Assembly (NCBI RefSeq): GCF_027244095.1
Contig: NC_069661.1
Span: 196,325,501-196,389,500 of the forward strand
Length of the DNA stretch: 64,000 nucleotides
Origin: Hemicordylus capensis
Lineage: Eukaryota > Chordata > Lepidosauria > Squamata > Cordylidae
Reading direction: 5' to 3'
The notes beneath the pieces were generated by a model. It saw only the letters and a list, made by a program, of their open reading frames with translations, did no database searches and had not been told where the DNA came from. A program made the position numbers and the translations under genes. Shown one piece after another: positions 34,285 through 44,895 of the stretch. Position 1 is the first letter of the stretch; each line of letters begins with the position of its first letter.

Positions 34285-36345
34285 CTTGTTTGTTTGTTTA
34301 TTACATTTCTATATCACCCCATCCAAGGGCTCTGGGCAGTACACAACAAGTAAAATGCAAGAACAAGCACTATTTAAAACAAAGAGGTTAAAAACTATAT
34401 AAAAACACATTTAAAATAGTTCAGAATTATTTAAAACTAATTAAAAATACTTAAGAACAATTTAAAAACTTTGGAAGGCCAGGCCAGACAAGTAAGTATT
34501 TTGCGCTCTCTTAAAGGCCAACAATGAGCCCAAACTACAGATATCTGCTGGGAACAGCTACAGAGAAGGCCCGGTTCTGTGTTGCCAGCAGACGTGCCGG
34601 TGGTAACTGGAGACAGACCTCTCTGGATGACCTCAACGTGCAATGGGGATCATACAGAAGGCACACTCTCTAAGGTAACCCAGGAGCTAGGCTTTAAAGG
34701 TGATGACCAGCACTTTGTATTTTGCATGGAAACATATTGGCAGCCAGTGCAACTGTTTGAGAACAGGCATAATATGGTCTCGCCAAGATACCCAGAGAGC
34801 AGTCTGATTGCCGCATGTTGAAGTAATTGAAGTTTCCAAACTATGTACAAAGGCAGCCCCACATAGAGTGCATTGCAATAGTCAAGCATGTAGGTTACCA
34901 GCTGATGCTTTGAGATTGTTTGAGATCATCCTCTTCAAGGAATGGATGCAGCTGTCAAATCAGCTGAAGTTGATGGAAAGCGCTCCTGGCCATAGCCTCC
35001 ACCTGGGATACCAGGGTGCAACCGGGATCCAAGAGCACTCCCAAGCTGCAAACCTATTATTCCTTCTGTGGGAGTGTAACCCCATCCAGCACAAGAAGAT
35101 CTAACTCATCCCTCAAATTCAAATCCCCCAAGGAGTACCTCCATCTTGCTTGGATTCAGTTCAATTTGTTATCCCTCATCCAGCCCAGTACTGCCTGTAG
35201 GCAGGCATTTAGGGAATGAATGCTATTTCCTGATTATGATTATAAGGAGGAATAAATTTAGGTGTCATCAGCATACTGATAACACCCTGCACCAAATCTC
35301 CTGATGACCTCACCCATCGGTTTCATGTAGATGTTAAAAAGCATTGGTGACAGAATTGAGCCCTGAGGAACTCCATATAATAGCTCCCATTTCGAAGAGC
35401 AACAATCACCAAGATCCATAAGACCCAACAGAGTCACACTCCCTTTGTTGATTAAGGTAATCCATCAGGCCTACCAAAGCCATCTCAGCCCCACTGCCCG
35501 CTCTAAAGCCAGTTTGAAGTGGGTCTAGATAATTGGATTCCTCCAAAACTGCCTGGAGCTGGTTAGCCACCACTCTCTCAGTTACCATGCCCAATCATAG
35601 GAGATTGTGTAGTGCAGTGGTTAGAGTGCTGGACTAGGACCGGGGAGACCAGAGTTCAAATCCCCATTCAGCCATGAGACTAGCTGGGTGACTCTGGGCC
35701 AGTCACTTCTCTCTCAGCCTAACCTATTTCACAGGGTTGTTGTGAGGAGAAACCTAAGTATGTAGTACACCGCTCTGAGCTCCTTGGAGGAAGAGCAGGA
35801 TAGAAAATGTAAAATAATAATAAAATAAATAATAAAAGATTGGATACTAGCCTATAACTATGCATCACTGAGAGGTCTAGGGAAGGCTTCTTAAGAAGTG
35901 GTCTGATCATTGCCTGCTTCAAATAAGGAGGCATTCTACCATCTCTCAGTGATGAGTTAATGATATTAACTTGGCCATCTCCAACAATTTCTCTGCTAGA
36001 TAGAAGCAGCCAAGTCGGGCAAGGATCCAGAGAACAAGTGGTAGGCCTCACCTCCCCAAGCAGCTTGTCCACATCCTCAGGCATCACAGATTGAAACAGA
36101 TCCAATCTAATATTGCAAGAGGGATTGCTGGACACCACCTTAATAGACTCTGCAAAAACAGTGGAGTCCAAGTCAGCCCAGATACCAGAGATTTTGTCCA
36201 CAAAGAACCCATTAAAAGCATTACAGCTGAACATAGCTTCTGGGGACTGGTTTGTGGGAACATAGTTTTTGGGAACTGGAAGTGCCTGAATCAAACTCCT
36301 CACAACCCCAGACAACTCTGCTGAATGCAAACCTGCAAAGTATAT
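34285..36345 (-). mobile_element. L2-like LINE inserted in CR1
   Basis: Read on the minus strand, the 5' part encodes RT text (GEVRPTTCSLDPCPTWLL, then GRMPPYLKQAMIRPLLKKP; 35719-36330). This continues with ANQLQAVLEESNYLDPLQTG and FRAGSGAEMALVGLMDYL (35406-35594) and the C-terminal MLDYCNALYVGLPLY (34650-34889), and ends in the L2-type tail near 34300 (revcomp of 'ttattacatttctatatcac'). A tRNA-derived SINE (35607-35845) splits it. Frames are broken in several places. Confidence 0.8.
35607..35845 (+). mobile_element. tRNA-derived SINE with L2-like tail
   Basis: The head 'tagtgcagtggttagagtgc' and the B-box-like 'agagttcaaatccc' are typical of tRNA-derived SINEs. The body has 'gggtgactctgggccagtca' and 'ttcacagggttgttgtgagg', and the tail 'ggaagagcaggatagaaaat' runs into A/T-rich repeats. 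It lies inside the L2-like LINE, so it is younger than that insertion. Confidence 0.9.
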
Positions 36346-36605
36346 AACTTATCCCTACAATCAGGTTCTGTACCAGGGAACTGGAAAGTAGCCAATGTAA
36401 CCCCTATTTTCAAAAAGGAGTCCAGTGGGGATCTGGCAAATTAAAGTCTGGTTAGCTTAATGTCTGTGCTGGCCAAATTGATGGAAATAATTCTCAAGGG
36501 TAAGAATTTTAAGCATATAGAAGAACAGGCCCTGTTGAAGGAGAACCAGCATGTTTTCTGCAAAGGTAAATCTTGCCTCACCAGCCTTTTGAGCAGACTA
36601 AAAGT

Positions 36606-36763
36606 TTTTTAGGGTTCTAAAACTTTTAGAATCCTGAACCAGCTCGAATTCAAGCCAAATTGGGGTTCTAGTTCAGGGGCACAAAACTGAACATGCCCAG
36701 TCCAGCTCGAGTCTGGCTCAGACTCGAACCAAACCAGGCAAACTGGTTTTGTGCACACCCCTA
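36606..36763. mobile_element. hAT-like right end fragment
   Basis: The segment ends 'ttttgtgcacaccccta', the same terminal type as the foldback at 7769-8607. It contains repeated 'agctcgaattcaagcc' / 'agctcgagtctggctc' motifs and an inverted 'ctaaaagtttt' / 'aaaacttttag' pair at its left side. The left terminus was not identified. Confidence 0.5.
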
Positions 36764-37311
36764 CCTCCACCTACCACACAGATAACTTCATGTATGTCAC
36801 CATGCCATAGATGCCTCATGTAGTCGTCTGATTCACATCATCTCTCCCCTTTTCTTAGGTGAAAAGTTGTATGTATGTGTGGAGCACCCGCATATGCGAC
36901 ACTATCTGCATGGTGAAAAGTTGCTCCACCATGTGAAGATTGTTGCCACCCAGGTAAATGTCCGAATTGGGGCCAAGTATAATATAGAGCATATCACAAA
37001 TGCATGTGTGAACCAGCCCTTAATTTACAAGCAGTGGCCCACATGGCAAATTGCAATCTCCATCTATTAAGCCACCCCCTGGAAGGAAGACCCACAATGG
37101 AAACCACTGGGACTTCCTTCCAAATAAATATGCTTAGAAGAGAAGGCAGGCAGGAGTTGTTTCTGGGTTCTGATCCAAACTTTGGAGTTGGAAGATATTA
37201 TTATCTCTTCCTCTCCTCCTTGTTCCCTTTTCTTGTCTCTCAGTCCTGAATGGCATAGTATTATGCTGTGGCACAGTAAATATGGATTGCATTGCACGCT
37301 GGGCAATTCAA
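36764..37311. other. Intergenic DNA, nothing recognised
   Basis: No gene or repeat recognised. There is a small direct repeat of 'gtgaaaagttg' at about 36862 and 36913. Confidence 0.4.
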
Positions 37312-37601
37312 CATAGGAAGCTGCGATATATTGAGTCAGACCATTGGTCTATCTAGCTCAGTATTGTCTTCACAGACTGGCAGCGGCTTCTCCAAGATTG
37401 CAGGCAGGAATGTCTCTCAGCCCTATCTTGGAGAAGCCAGGGAGGGAACTTGAAACCTTCTGCTCTTCCCAGAGCGGCTTCATCCCCTGAGGGGATTATC
37501 TTCCAGTGCTCACACTTCTAGTCTCCCTTTCATATGCAACCAGGGTGGACCCTGCTTAGCTAAAAGGACAAGTCATGCTTGCTACCACAAGACCAGCTCT
37601 C
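37312..37601 (-). mobile_element. 5S rRNA-derived SINE
   Basis: On the minus strand the sequence begins 'gagctggtcttgtggtagca', then has 'agctaagcagggtccaccct' and 'ggttgcatatgaaagggaga'. The latter two blocks match the internal promoter region of vertebrate 5S rRNA (AGCTAAGCAGGGTCGGGCCT, then TGGATGGGAGAC). The 3' part ends with 'gagctagatagaccaatggt' and 'cagcttcctatg', which resembles a CR1 3' tail. Sister copies: 45919-46213 (-), 53310-53441 (+) and 58383-58671 (+). I recall such SINEs being described in lizards as 5S-Sauria, but the name should be checked. Confidence 0.8.
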
Positions 37602-38332
37602 CTCTCTGTGCTGAATGTGGCACAGATCCACTCCAGGAGCATTCCTGACATGCTGTCTGGTCTTGTGTGAATCAGCCTGGAGACTCACTAGATAGAACAC
37701 AACTTGGGAACAAGCGAGGCACCATTTCAGAGATGCCAGGCATACAGTTCAGTCATGGCAGGCCCAGATGATCCATCATCACCACTAGAGGCTGGGGCTC
37801 TTCTCTTTGGCAGCTTTCCCTAGAAATCCATGCAGCAGTAGTGTTTGTTTCATTGTATACCCTTGGGCTGGGCCTAATGGATTTGGGTCACAGGAATGGC
37901 ATGTTTTTTGTTTTTTTTAAAGGGATGTTAACCTACCTATTTGCAAGTATAATCATTATAGCCGATGCAGTCCCTTCTTGGAGTGCTATACTTAGCCCAG
38001 AGGGGGAAGGGACTGGGGATTTTCATGCTAAGCCCTTGTGCTCTGGCCTGAAATCAACCTCCCACATCACACACACACACACACACATGCAGAGCTTGTC
38101 ATTCTCCCGCCCCCCACCCCCAGTTGACTTTTTCTTAATGGATCCCTAGTTTATGAAGCTCGGTTGGTGTTGTGGGGTGGGGAGGGGAATTGGGAGGAAT
38201 ATTTTCCTTTCCTTTCTCTTCCAACTAGGAGATAATGGTCTCAGGCCAGCACCCAGGAGGAGACTGGTTGGCCTGGCTGGCGGAGGGTGATGCGCCGCGA
38301 CAGCTAAAAGTTGGATAGAGTTTCAGCGGCTA
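37602..38332. promoter_or_regulatory. MYF6 upstream region
   Basis: This stretch between the SINE and the MYF6 TATA box is free of recognised interspersed repeats apart from a (CA)n run at about 38070-38087. It is where the proximal MYF6 promoter should lie. I found no CANNTG E-box in the last 180 bases before the TATA box. Function is inferred from position only. Confidence 0.4.
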
Positions 38333-38343
38333 CTATATATAAA
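38333..38343 (+). promoter_or_regulatory. MYF6 TATA box overlapping a MEF2 consensus
   Basis: The sequence CTATATATAAA at this position contains a TATA box about 120-130 bases before the start codon. CTATATATAA also fits the MEF2 consensus YTAWWWWTAR exactly. Transcription would then start near 38365, giving a 5' untranslated region of about 100 bases. MEF2 control of MRF4 promoters is established in mammals, and a MEF2-binding TATA element is known from Xenopus MyoD. Dual use here is inferred. Confidence 0.7.
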
Positions 38344-38463
38344 GCAGCCGGGGGGCCTTATGTCACCGCGCTAATTAAATTCCGTCGGGCCGCTTCTCTC
38401 TGGGGGCTTCTTTTGGGAGCCCCTCACCCACCTCCAGGAGGCACAGAGGCGAAGGGCGAGAGC

Positions 38464-40812
38464 ATGATGATGGACCTTTTTGAATCCGGCTCCTATTTCT
38501 TCTACTTGGACGGGGAGAATGGAGCCCTGCAGCAGCTGGACATGGCCGAGGGCTCGCCGCTGTACCCGGGCAGCGATGGCACCCTCTCGCCCTCCTCCTG
38601 CCAGGACCAGCTGGCCCCGGAGGCCGGCGGCAGCAGCGACAGCAGCGGCGAGGAGCAGCACGTGTTGGCCCCGCCGGGCCTCCAGCCGCCTCACTGCCCG
38701 GGCCAGTGCCTCATCTGGGCCTGCAAGACCTGCAAGAGGAAATCGGCGCCCACCGACCGGCGGAAGGCGGCGACGTTGCGCGAGAGGAGGCGCCTCAAGA
38801 AGATCAACGAGGCCTTCGAGGCCTTGAAGAGGCGCACGGTGGCCAACCCCAACCAGAGGCTGCCCAAAGTGGAGATCCTGCGCAGCGCCATCAGCTACAT
38901 CGAGAGGCTCCAGGACCTCCTGCACAGGCTCGATCAGCAGGACAAAAGCCAGGAGCTCTTACTGCCCGCCGGCGCCGACGCTTTCAGCTTCAGTCCCAAG
39001 CAGGGAAACGTAAGCGCCGCCTCTGACACTGCCTTTCTAAGCCCCCACGGTCCCCTCCCTTAACACTGCGGAGTCGAGCCCAGGGAAAGCCGGGTGGTGT
39101 TGCTAGACAGTGGGGGCTGGAAGTAGTAGCTGACAGATGGAAGCCAGCGAGCGCCGATCTGCTGATTGGCACTCCCTTTTCCTGCTCCCACCTTCCCCGA
39201 TCCAGTCAACCCGCGCCCACCCACCGCCTCCGCTCCCAACCCTCTCTTTTGCCTTCGTTCTTCAGATGCCCACTTCCGACTTCCTGAGCACCTGCAGCGC
39301 CGACTGGCCGAGCGGGTCTGAGCATTCCAGGGCGCTGCCGATCAGCTCCAAGGAAGGTAAAGCCTACTACTCGAGGGCGGCTACCGGTCGGTGGGGTAGG
39401 TGGCTGGGTGGGAAACACAGGGGAGCCCCTTCGCCCCTGCCAGGAGCCTCCGCGCACTGGACTTTGCCTGGCCGGGCTGCGTTTACACCCGGAGCCCTGC
39501 ATTTCTGCGGCTGAATCATACGGATCTCCAGAGCTCTGAGTTCCAAGAGGTCGTGAAACCGACTTCCTATGAAATGATTTCCCCCCTAAGAAAGATGTGT
39601 TTTGTAAATAGATTGGGACGATCGGGTTGCGCAAACTTCTGCCCCAGCCAGTAAGCAGCCCGATCCTAAGCACTGCGATCAGTGGGATAATTGTGCGTTG
39701 CCGTTTAGGATTACAGCCGTAGCCCCCCTTCTAAACACAATGACTCAGAAGTCAATCCCGCATTTTCTTTCCATGGAACTAACTCCGCCGCAGAGGCAGC
39801 AACACCCTGCGCCTGATCCTGCAATCGGGCCATATCTGCGAAGATTGTTGAATAGTATTAGCCAGGCCAAGCCCGCGAAAGGCGGTTAAAAGCGGCACTC
39901 TTCCAAGCACTTTCTTCTGGAAGTGCTTTTTCAGCAGTGCAATTCCATAGCAAACGGAATAAGAGGTGTTACCTGTCCTGCCTATAGGATCGCAACCTGA
40001 GCGACATCCCCATCCTAAGCGCCGCATTGACTCGGAAGTCGGTCCCGATTATTTCAGTGGCATTTACAGCCGAGTAGTCTCCGGCTCTCTCAAAGTGCTT
40101 ACTGGAAGGAAGTACCATTGAACTAAGTGGGAGGGACTCAAGTCTGAGCTCAGGCTGAGCATCAGGATCGCAGTCACACACACACACACACACGTGTTAC
40201 TTCCGAGGACTTTGTGAAGGATGACTGTGGCTTGCGATTTCCTTCCAAATCCATGTGGCCAGGAGAAATATTCGCAGCCATGGGCTGTTTTGTTTTTCTG
40301 CTTTTGAGGTTTGAACACTATCCCTGCTTTTGCTTCTTCTTGACCCCATTGCTTGTGTCCCGATCCCACTTTATTAATGACCAGTTAATAATTTCCCCAC
40401 TTTATTAATAACCTGTTGTTGTTGTTGTTGTTGTTTTGTTTTGTTTTCTTGGCAAACAAAACATTGGGGGGAAATTGGGGGTGGGGAAGAGTACAGAAGG
40501 GACAGAGTGCGTTTATGGGTGAGCGAGCTGTGTCCCACATATGAGATTTCTGAAACAGAAATGATGGGGGGGGGCGGAGGGCAAGGCACTTGTCTAAGGG
40601 GCGATTGTCCGCCCATGCCCCCGCTCTGGAGCCGCTCTTGTTAATAACGGATTCTTTCTTTCTTTCTTCTTTCTTTCTTTCTTCACCCAGGAGCGTCCCT
40701 CGTCGACTCGTCAGCTTCAAGCAGCCTCCGCTGCCTCTCCTCGATCGTGGACAGTATCTCTTCGGAAGACCGCAAAGTTCCCAACGGGGAGGAAGCGGTC
40801 GTGGAGAAGTAG
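38464..40812 (+). CDS. MYF6: MYF6 (MRF4), myogenic bHLH factor, three exons
   Basis: Nuclear transcription factor that dimerises with E proteins, binds E-boxes (CANNTG) and drives skeletal-muscle determination and differentiation. Exons: 38464-39009, 39266-39356 and 40691-40812 (stop TAG), 253 codons including the stop; human MYF6 has 242 residues. The start [19 protein letters not shown] matches the family N-terminus. Residues about 78-92 form the Cys/His-rich segment [15 protein letters not shown]. The basic region lies at about 99-111 ([13 protein letters not shown], with the myogenic Ala-Thr pair at 103-104). Helix-loop-helix follows to about 155, including [19 protein letters not shown]. 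The C-terminal [18 protein letters not shown] helix is conserved. Splice sites: donors GTAAGC and GTAAAG, acceptors TTCAG and CCCAG; intron phases 0 and 1. All key residues are present, so it looks functional. Confidence 0.97.
39266..39356 (+). CDS. MYF6: MYF6 exon 2
   Basis: 91 bases encoding [20 protein letters not shown] and then [10 protein letters not shown] plus one base of the next codon. The corresponding human exon reads [20 protein letters not shown], so SDFL, TCS, WPS and HSR are shared. The acceptor is ttcttcag and the donor is aag|gtaaag. Confidence 0.93.
40691..40812 (+). CDS. MYF6: MYF6 exon 3
   Basis: 122 bases encoding the end of the protein. It contains [20 protein letters not shown], identical to the mammalian C-terminal amphipathic helix region, and ends VVEK before TAG. 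The acceptor cttcacccag follows a (TTTC)n pyrimidine tract that may serve as its polypyrimidine tract. Intron 2 (about 1.3 kb) holds a (CA)n repeat and a (GTT)n run but no recognised interspersed element. Confidence 0.95.
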
Positions 40813-41366
40813 CGATCGGGTAGTATTTTTGGAAGTAGACACAGCATAAGGAACTGTCTCTCCCCTTCGCCCTTTAGACTAAATCGTGAATTAATTTAAT
40901 CTTCTGGAAATCCTAGATGGGGGGAGTCGTTGTGAAGCGGCACAGCTGAACAAATACAAAACGCATCTTCCGAAAGGGCAGCGTTAACCGCAGACGAGGA
41001 GCGCCACACAGTTCAGCCCCCCTCCCCTCACTCTTTTTCTCTTTCTGCGGTATTCTGATTTTAACTTAAAGTGGCCTCGACCACCCTTCCCTCGCCCTCT
41101 ACTACCATTAATATATTGCCTTGTGGGTTGAGTGAGGATCTTCTTTGTATAGTGTACGAAAGCAATGTTCATTCCTGTTCGAAGGAAGCTCCTGGTTGCG
41201 TTTGATTATTTAAAGAAACAACAGTTCCCGAGAACTAGGGTTGGTGTTTGTGTGTGGATTTGGGTGTTTTTGGTTTTTGTATATACTTTTAGTACTTATA
41301 TATATTTAAAATGCGGAATCTGATCTTGTATATAAGAACAGCCGGATAAAGTTTCCAAGGGTGTAA

Positions 41367-41372
41367 AATAAA
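41367..41372 (+). terminator. MYF6 poly(A) signal
   Basis: AATAAA occurs 555 bases after the MYF6 stop codon, in A/T-rich text ending 'cctgtgtataaagttgttga' with a GT-rich stretch downstream. No earlier AATAAA is present after the stop, so this is the likely 3' end of the mRNA (cleavage near 41390). Confidence 0.75.
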
Positions 41373-41399
41373 ACTCCTGTGTATAAAGTTGTTGAGGAT

Positions 41400-44110
41400 G
41401 TTTACCCGCTTCGGTGTGACTCAACGAAAGACTCCAAGCTGCGGGGGGGGTGGCTTTTTCTCTCCCTTCCCCGGGACCCCCATAACGCAAGATCGGGAAG
41501 GCTCCCCCCGCTAACAGAAAGACCCAACGTTATCCAAGAGCCTCCAACAGCCCCCAATCCTATACTAGATACAAGTTAGAACCTCGCTGGGCTTGCCGGT
41601 GGACCAACAGGCCATTCCTAGAATCCATTCATAGGAATAATGCCGACTGGTTGAAAGTGGTTAAATAAATCGGCCGGCAAGAGGGCAAGTGGTTTGGTGG
41701 TAGTCACACGGTGGCATTTGCCTCACTAACTTCTCACAGGAAGCACAAAACCTCCTTTGTGTGGCTTCTGTGGCTGTCACCTCCATCCAACAACTTTGCA
41801 AGGACTTCTTCACATGCTTTGTTAGGCCTAAAGTCGGTTAAGTCACTAGTCCTCATGGAACAAAGAGTGCTCCACCGAGATGGTATTTTTAATTGTTAAA
41901 AAACGACCTGTTCGCTTGCAGGGTTCAGATATAGTAGAGCAGAGTTCCCAAGGAATGCATATCTGGGTTTTCCAGGATTGGGATTTTTAGGTAGGAGTAG
42001 GGCATCATACTTGAAATTTTAGATTTGGGAGGAGAATTGCTGTTGCTGTTGTTATATACCTTTTTTTCCAAAGCTGTTTACACAGTAAAGGACTGAGAAG
42101 ACAGTTCTCACATTTTAGCAAGTAAGGCAAGGAAAGAGTCAATCACCCGAAGGGATATTGGGCAGCCTGGAATTCATTGGAACAGTTGCTCTCCTACCTA
42201 CCCCATTAAATATAGGGGAGAGCCGCCACTTTCAAAAGTGCGTCTGTGTCTTCATGAGATTGTCAAGATCTAATTCTTCTCCCTACTTTTTATCTGGAGG
42301 GTGGCGGGAATGGGAGAAATGTGGATTTAAACGCAAGTCTTGTTTTCGGCCGAAGCGATGGGCGTGGGTGGGTTCCAGATCCTCTGATAGGAGATCGTCC
42401 GCGGCTGCACTCCCTCGGGATGGGGCCCCATGACAGGAAGGGGTTAAGTGGCTGAAAGGACGGACAAACAGCGCGCCTCCTCTTGTTAGCGCGGTAGAAA
42501 AACAATCCCGTTCCGAGACGGGGAAAGCAAGCGCTCCTCCGAGGGAGAACTTTACAAGTTGTACCAGATTTGTTTGTAATCTCAGGAAGGGGAGACCACC
42601 AACAAGCCATAACACGGCCAGTACCTCCCGCCGCCACAAGCCCCTGGCCCCACAATGCTTTGCGAGAGGCAGGATTCTCAATGCAGCTTGAATGAAGCTA
42701 TTTGGAACTCGCCTTGGCGCGCGCGCGCGCGCGCGCGTGTGTGTGTGTGTGGTTTCTCCAGCTGCCTTTTGCACAGCTAAAGCATTCATGCCCCCAAAGT
42801 GGGGATCTCGTCCCTTTCCTGATTTCCTTCAGGCTAAAGTGAATTACTTGGGCCACGATCCACTGGGGAAGTTCTCCCGTGGGAGCCCTATTGATATCTG
42901 AAGCGCGTGGAAGTGCCCTTGCGCAGCTCTTCGCTTAGCTCTTAGTGTTCTTCTTAGTCGGATCCTGACCCACTGGAAGATCTCGTTCTTCGTAGACAGC
43001 ATACTACGACTGTCATCCCGTTTTCCACTTCATTGGAAGTAAGACCCATAAAAATCAGCAACTTACCTCCGAGTGAACATGGATAATAGGGGTGCAAACA
43101 GGGGCCTTTTCGGATGTGATTCGTAGGACACAACGTTCCCTGCCCTCCTAATAAAAATCTACTTCACAAAAGCTGCCCAGAGAGTTGAAGTGTTGATATT
43201 TCCGATGGCAGCCATTAAAACAAAAACTAACAAAAAATAACGGGGAGGGGAGGATGTAATATATCATAGTCTAGGCTGCAGTCCTAGGCCCACGCTGGAA
43301 GTAAACCCCCTTGAACACACAGTAGGCTTTAATTCCGAGTAAACCTGCACTGTAGTAAATCTGTGCTATAGTAGATGCCAAAGATGTGTGTCAGAGCCTG
43401 CCTTCCACTGCTGCGAATGTTTTATTGTGGCAGTTCAATGTTCTCGCCACGCCTTTTCCACTCTTACTTCCGAATCCGCGTGGACAAGATTGGACTGTAA
43501 GTCACACCCTTGAATCATTTCCACGAGACCTTTTTCCCAAGTAAGGATGCGTTGGATTTGAAACCTTATACTGTCCCCAAAGTTACATATTAAAGAAGAA
43601 TTCTTTGCTCTCGAGTTTCGCCTACCCGAGACCCTTCCCTAAACACCCAGACGTCCGAAGATAGCCGTGCTCTGATTTTTTTTTTAGCCCTTTGGAAACA
43701 ATTAAGTGCCGAAGGGCCGTTGAAATGCGTATGCCTTTCATACTGTGCGTGCTTTAACATCTTTTCACAGCTATAAAATATATATGTGTATAAAACATTT
43801 ACTCTTTCCCCCCCTTTTGTTATAAACTCGGATTATGAAGTTTTTTCCTCATATTAAGAACTTCATAGATAATTTCGGAAATGTTTATCTAGTGTGTAGT
43901 GTTGATATGTGTGTATAAAGAGCAGCCCTTTGTAAAGACCAATTAGATTTTTATACCAACTATACTGACAAGTTTAGACAGGGTTAGAAATATGGCACAG
44001 TTTTAAACATTTTAAGTGTATTACACCGTGCAATATATTGTTTGTTTATTTATTGTTAAATTTGTATACCGCCTTTTATTACAACAATCCCAAGGCGGTT
44101 GGAATTGTAA
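41400..44110. other. MYF6-MYF5 intergenic region, first part
   Basis: Mostly free of named repeats and relatively G+C-rich near 42300-42800, where a CpG-rich block ends in a (CG)n(TG)n run. At 42183-42240 a fragment of the L2-like family ('agttgctctcctac') occurs in reverse. At 44038-44095 there is an L2-like tail in reverse ('ttgtataccgccttttatta'). This DNA may carry muscle enhancers, as the mammalian interval does, but none is identifiable from sequence alone. The long minus-strand frames at 42283-42789 have no recognised domain. Confidence 0.4.
42717..42751. repeat. (CG)n(TG)n alternating tract
   Basis: About ten CG dinucleotides pass into about seven TG dinucleotides without a break, an alternating purine-pyrimidine run with strong Z-DNA potential. 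Confidence 0.9.
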
Positions 44111-44365
44111 ATGTTAGGAACTCCTTCCTTATGAGGCAAGGCTACAGCATCTGGGACATTTTAGTTTGGAAAAGAGGCGACTAACGGGCATGATCGAGGT
44201 GTGTAAAATTATGCATGGTATAGACTAGAGAGGGTGGACAGAGAGAAAATTGCTTCTGTCTCACACACACAACACTAGAAGCAGGGGTCATCCCATGAAA
44301 CTGAAGGCCGGGAAATTTAGGATTGACAAAAGGAAGTACTTTTTCACACACAGAGCATAATCTAT

Positions 44366-44436
44366 CATGCTGGAGGGAATCTATCTTTGTGGTCAGTAAG
44401 AGTCAACACCGACTTGAGGGTACTTAATCAATCAAT
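44366..44436 (+). mobile_element. 71-bp BovB/Sauria-SINE tail insertion with perfect TSD
   Basis: The piece contains 'ttgtggtcagtaagagtcaa' and 'caccgacttga', ending in (ATCA)n, which is the 3' tail shared by BovB LINEs and the SINEs they mobilise. It is flanked by a perfect 10-bp direct repeat CATAATCTAT (44356-44365 and 44437-44446), and the CR1 text reads on across the empty site. It is an extremely 5'-truncated retroposition event. Confidence 0.8.
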
Positions 44437-44798
44437 CATAATCTATGGAATTCTCTACCATGGGATGTGGTGATGGCCACTAGCTCGGATGACTTTAAAA
44501 GGGGCGTGAACAAATTCAGGGAGGACAGGTCTATCAATGGCTACTATTCTGGTGACTATAGGCCATCTCTGGCCTCAGAGGCACTTGAGGCTTCCCAATA
44601 TCAGTTGCAGGGAACAACAGGCGAGAGGGCAGGCCCTCACTTCTTGCCTGTGGGCTCCTCAACGGCACCTGGTGGACCACGGTGTGAAACTTGTTTAACT
44701 TCAAACTTGATTTAACTCAAATTAGGTTGACTTTATTAGTCTTATTTTACATTGTATCTTTTTATTAATGTTGTGAGCTGCCCCATGCAGTAGTGTAC

Positions 44799-44860
<62 letters not shown>
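44799..44860 (+). repeat. (GA)n microsatellite
   Basis: About 31 uninterrupted GA dinucleotides within the CR1 3' region. Confidence 0.95.
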
Positions 44861-44862
<2 letters not shown>

Positions 44863-44895
44863 CCTTGGGCCTGATCCAGCCCAATTCTTATGTTC

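Larger units (their letters stand above)
33050..36605 (+). mobile_element. CR1 LINE with 5' region, split by an L2-like LINE
   Basis: The 5' part (33050-33500) looks like a CR1 5' untranslated region with a duplicated 'cctgttgagcttg' unit. An ORF1-like frame follows at 33523-33834, then a start of the endonuclease region ('gatcattaggg', near 33930). RT text resumes at 34150-34285 (NKLPRPDDIHQRVHKE) and again at about 36355-36600 (NVTPIFKKESSGDLAN-like, and 'gaaccagcatgttttctgc'). Most of the endonuclease and part of RT are missing. The minus-strand L2-like LINE at about 34285-36345 sits in the gap. Boundaries are approximate. Confidence 0.7.
44112..44895 (+). mobile_element. CR1 LINE 3' end with internal insertions
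   Basis: CR1 C-terminal text starts near 44125 ('atgaggcaaggctacagcat') and reaches the tail 'cttatgttctgaag' near 44897. A 71-bp BovB/Sauria-type fragment is inserted at 44366-44436. An L2-like scrap ('gttgtgagctgcccc') followed by a long (GA)n run at 44799-44860 replaces part of the 3' untranslated region. Confidence 0.75.

Noticed and set aside
1-38000. PTPRQ exons upstream of MYF6
   Set aside because: Synteny makes them plausible, but no fibronectin III or phosphatase-domain text was recognised.
38311-38463. N-terminal extension of MYF6 from an upstream ATG
   Set aside because: The upstream ATG at 38311 lies before the TATA box, and the family start MMMDLFE is found exactly at 38464.
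38371-38925. 184-codon minus-strand frame across MYF6
   Set aside because: Antisense shadow of MYF6 exon 1.
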